7,275 nt of DNA, from NCBI GenBank assembly GCA_022842085.1, contig JALHQF010000025.1:1-7275 (forward strand). Reading direction: 5' to 3'. Positions 6,347 through 7,275 of this stretch are shown in pieces (position 1 is the stretch's first letter; each line of letters opens with the position of its first letter). The DNA is from Patescibacteria group bacterium. Lineage in GTDB: Bacteria; Patescibacteriota; UBA1384; CAILIB01. The notes beneath the pieces are model-generated. The model was not told where the DNA came from. It saw nothing but the letters and a program-made list of their open reading frames with translations, and searched no databases. A program made the position numbers and the translations under genes.

Positions 6347-7275
6347 CTAGCGGGTAGCAAGGAGGTTACGGAGACGACTACCTGAGATGAGGAGCATCCA
6401 AGTGCGCACTACGGTAATGGCCGTAAAGAGGCTGAGAAGCGTGCCGATGCCGAGAATGAGGGCAAAGCCTCGTACCGAACCTACTCCGAGGTAGAGCAGA
6501 ATTCCGGCGGTAATGAGCGTCGCAACGTGTGAGTCTCGTATGCTCGTCCAGGAGCGTCTGAAGGACTCCTGGATGGCGAGTGGGAGTGGCCGACCTGCCC
6601 GTAGCTCCTCCTTCAGGCGCTCAAACGTGAGCACGTTCGTATCTACCGCGACACCGATTGAGATGATGAAGGCTGCAATTCCAGCCAGGGTAAGGGTTAC
6701 ACCAATGAGCTTGAATGCAGCAAGGTTGAGTACCGCGTAGAACACGAGCGCAAGGGTCGCTAGTACACCATTCCAACGGTAGATGGCCACCATAAAGATT
6801 CCAACTACGAGGAGACCTAGGAGTCCTGCCATAAGGCCCCTGCTTACTGCTTCTGATCCGAGTCGGGCTCCGATAGTCTGCTCCTGCACAAGCTCTACGG
6901 GTACCGGAAGTGCCCCACCTTTGATCTGCCTGGCAAGTGTTTGGGCAGACTCTGCATCGAAGTCACCTGAGATGATGGCGATACCGTCGGTGATTTGATC
7001 ATTGATCGTTGGCGCTGAAAGAATCGAGCCATCAAGAATAATGGCAATGCGTTGACCTTGCTTCTCAGGTGCGGTTGCTGCGGCAAATTTCTCACGTCCG
7101 CTCTCGCGCATCTGCAGACGAACCTGCCACTGCCCAGTTTGCGCTAGGTTGCCAGCCTGAAGAGATGCCTGAATTGGCTCCGCGCGTGTGCCAGAGGCTT
7201 CGATGTCTGAGCCACTGATCACCTCGAGCCCCTCCTCGTTTACGAAGCTTAGCTGTGCTGTCGAGCCAAGGAGTG
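6347..7275 (-). CDS. secD: Protein translocase subunit SecD, N-terminus beyond the window
   Basis: SecD is the larger half of the SecDF motor that helps preproteins leave SecYEG. The visible 309 residues begin in the first external domain: the sequence read from 7273 includes LGSTAQLSF, a typical SecD segment. The frame continues to the right edge, so a GTG at 7222 is an internal valine and not the start. Next come the second conserved patch (ILDGSILSAPTIND, codons about 7042-6998), GGALPVPVEL, and QTIGARLG, the entry to the membrane domain. Five membrane segments follow. The TM4 motif GVAVDTNVLTFER carries the conserved Asp (codon 6641-6643), equivalent to Asp340 of Thermus SecDF. TM1 and most of the large external domain lie outside the window. 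It precedes secF by 2 bp in the standard order; any promoter lies outside the window. Confidence 0.97.
   Translation of the reverse strand, partial: LLGSTAQLSFVNEEGLEVISGSDIEASGTRAEPIQASLQAGNLAQTGQWQVRLQMRESGREKFAAATAPEKQGQRIAIILDGSILSAPTINDQITDGIAIISGDFDAESAQTLARQIKGGALPVPVELVQEQTIGARLGSEAVSRGLMAGLLGLLVVGIFMVAIYRWNGVLATLALVFYAVLNLAAFKLIGVTLTLAGIAAFIISIGVAVDTNVLTFERLKEELRAGRPLPLAIQESFRRSWTSIRDSHVATLITAGILLYLGVGSVRGFALILGIGTLLSLFTAITVVRTWMLLISGSRLRNLLATR

Noticed and set aside
7220..7222. GTG as the start of secD.
   Set aside because: Recognisable SecD sequence (LGSTAQLSF) continues upstream in the same frame to the window edge.

Overview
The window looks like ordinary bacterial chromosome with standard-code genes and moderate GC (a little over half, by eye). 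The best guess for the source is a member of the Candidate Phyla Radiation (Patescibacteria). That guess rests on the pairing of large DUF87/TraG-type ATPases with an N-terminal module and a small partner protein of a type I associate with those genomes. It is recollection of families, not a database result. No rRNA, tRNA, CRISPR array, insertion sequence or phage gene was seen.

Positions 1-4849 (+ strand) hold a tightly packed three-gene unit. First is the C-terminal part of a type IV secretion/conjugation-type ATPase, cut by the left edge. Next is a 193-residue protein of unknown function with a coiled coil and a probable beta-rich domain. Last is a complete 995-residue ATPase whose core is a paralogue of the first. 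Spacings are 11 bp and 0 bp, so the genes are probably co-transcribed and translationally coupled. Both ATPases keep Walker A and Walker B and are likely membrane-associated motors that move DNA or protein substrates, or power a pilus or secretion apparatus. The substrate cannot be read from the sequence.

Positions 4850-4976 are a short intergenic region with a perfect TATAAT box, no good -35 and an imperfect inverted repeat overlapping the -10. It leads into a 152-residue gene with no recognisable family (4977-5435).

Positions 5426-5459 hold a compact terminator-like palindrome made of two head-to-tail copies of a self-complementary decamer. The stop codons of the 152-residue gene (+) and of secF (-) sit inside it at exactly mirrored positions.

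Positions 5442-7275 (- strand) carry secF (complete) and secD (5' part beyond the right edge), the proton-driven accessory subunits of the Sec translocon. They are 2 bp apart in the usual secD-secF order. The signature membrane-embedded Asp and Arg residues are all present.

The most interesting parts are the tandem divergent ATPase pair with its wedged partner protein, the roughly 200-residue C-terminal extension of the large ATPase, the orphan 152-residue gene with its own promoter, and the palindrome that holds two opposing stop codons. I see no convincing evidence of a wholly new defence or mobile system here.
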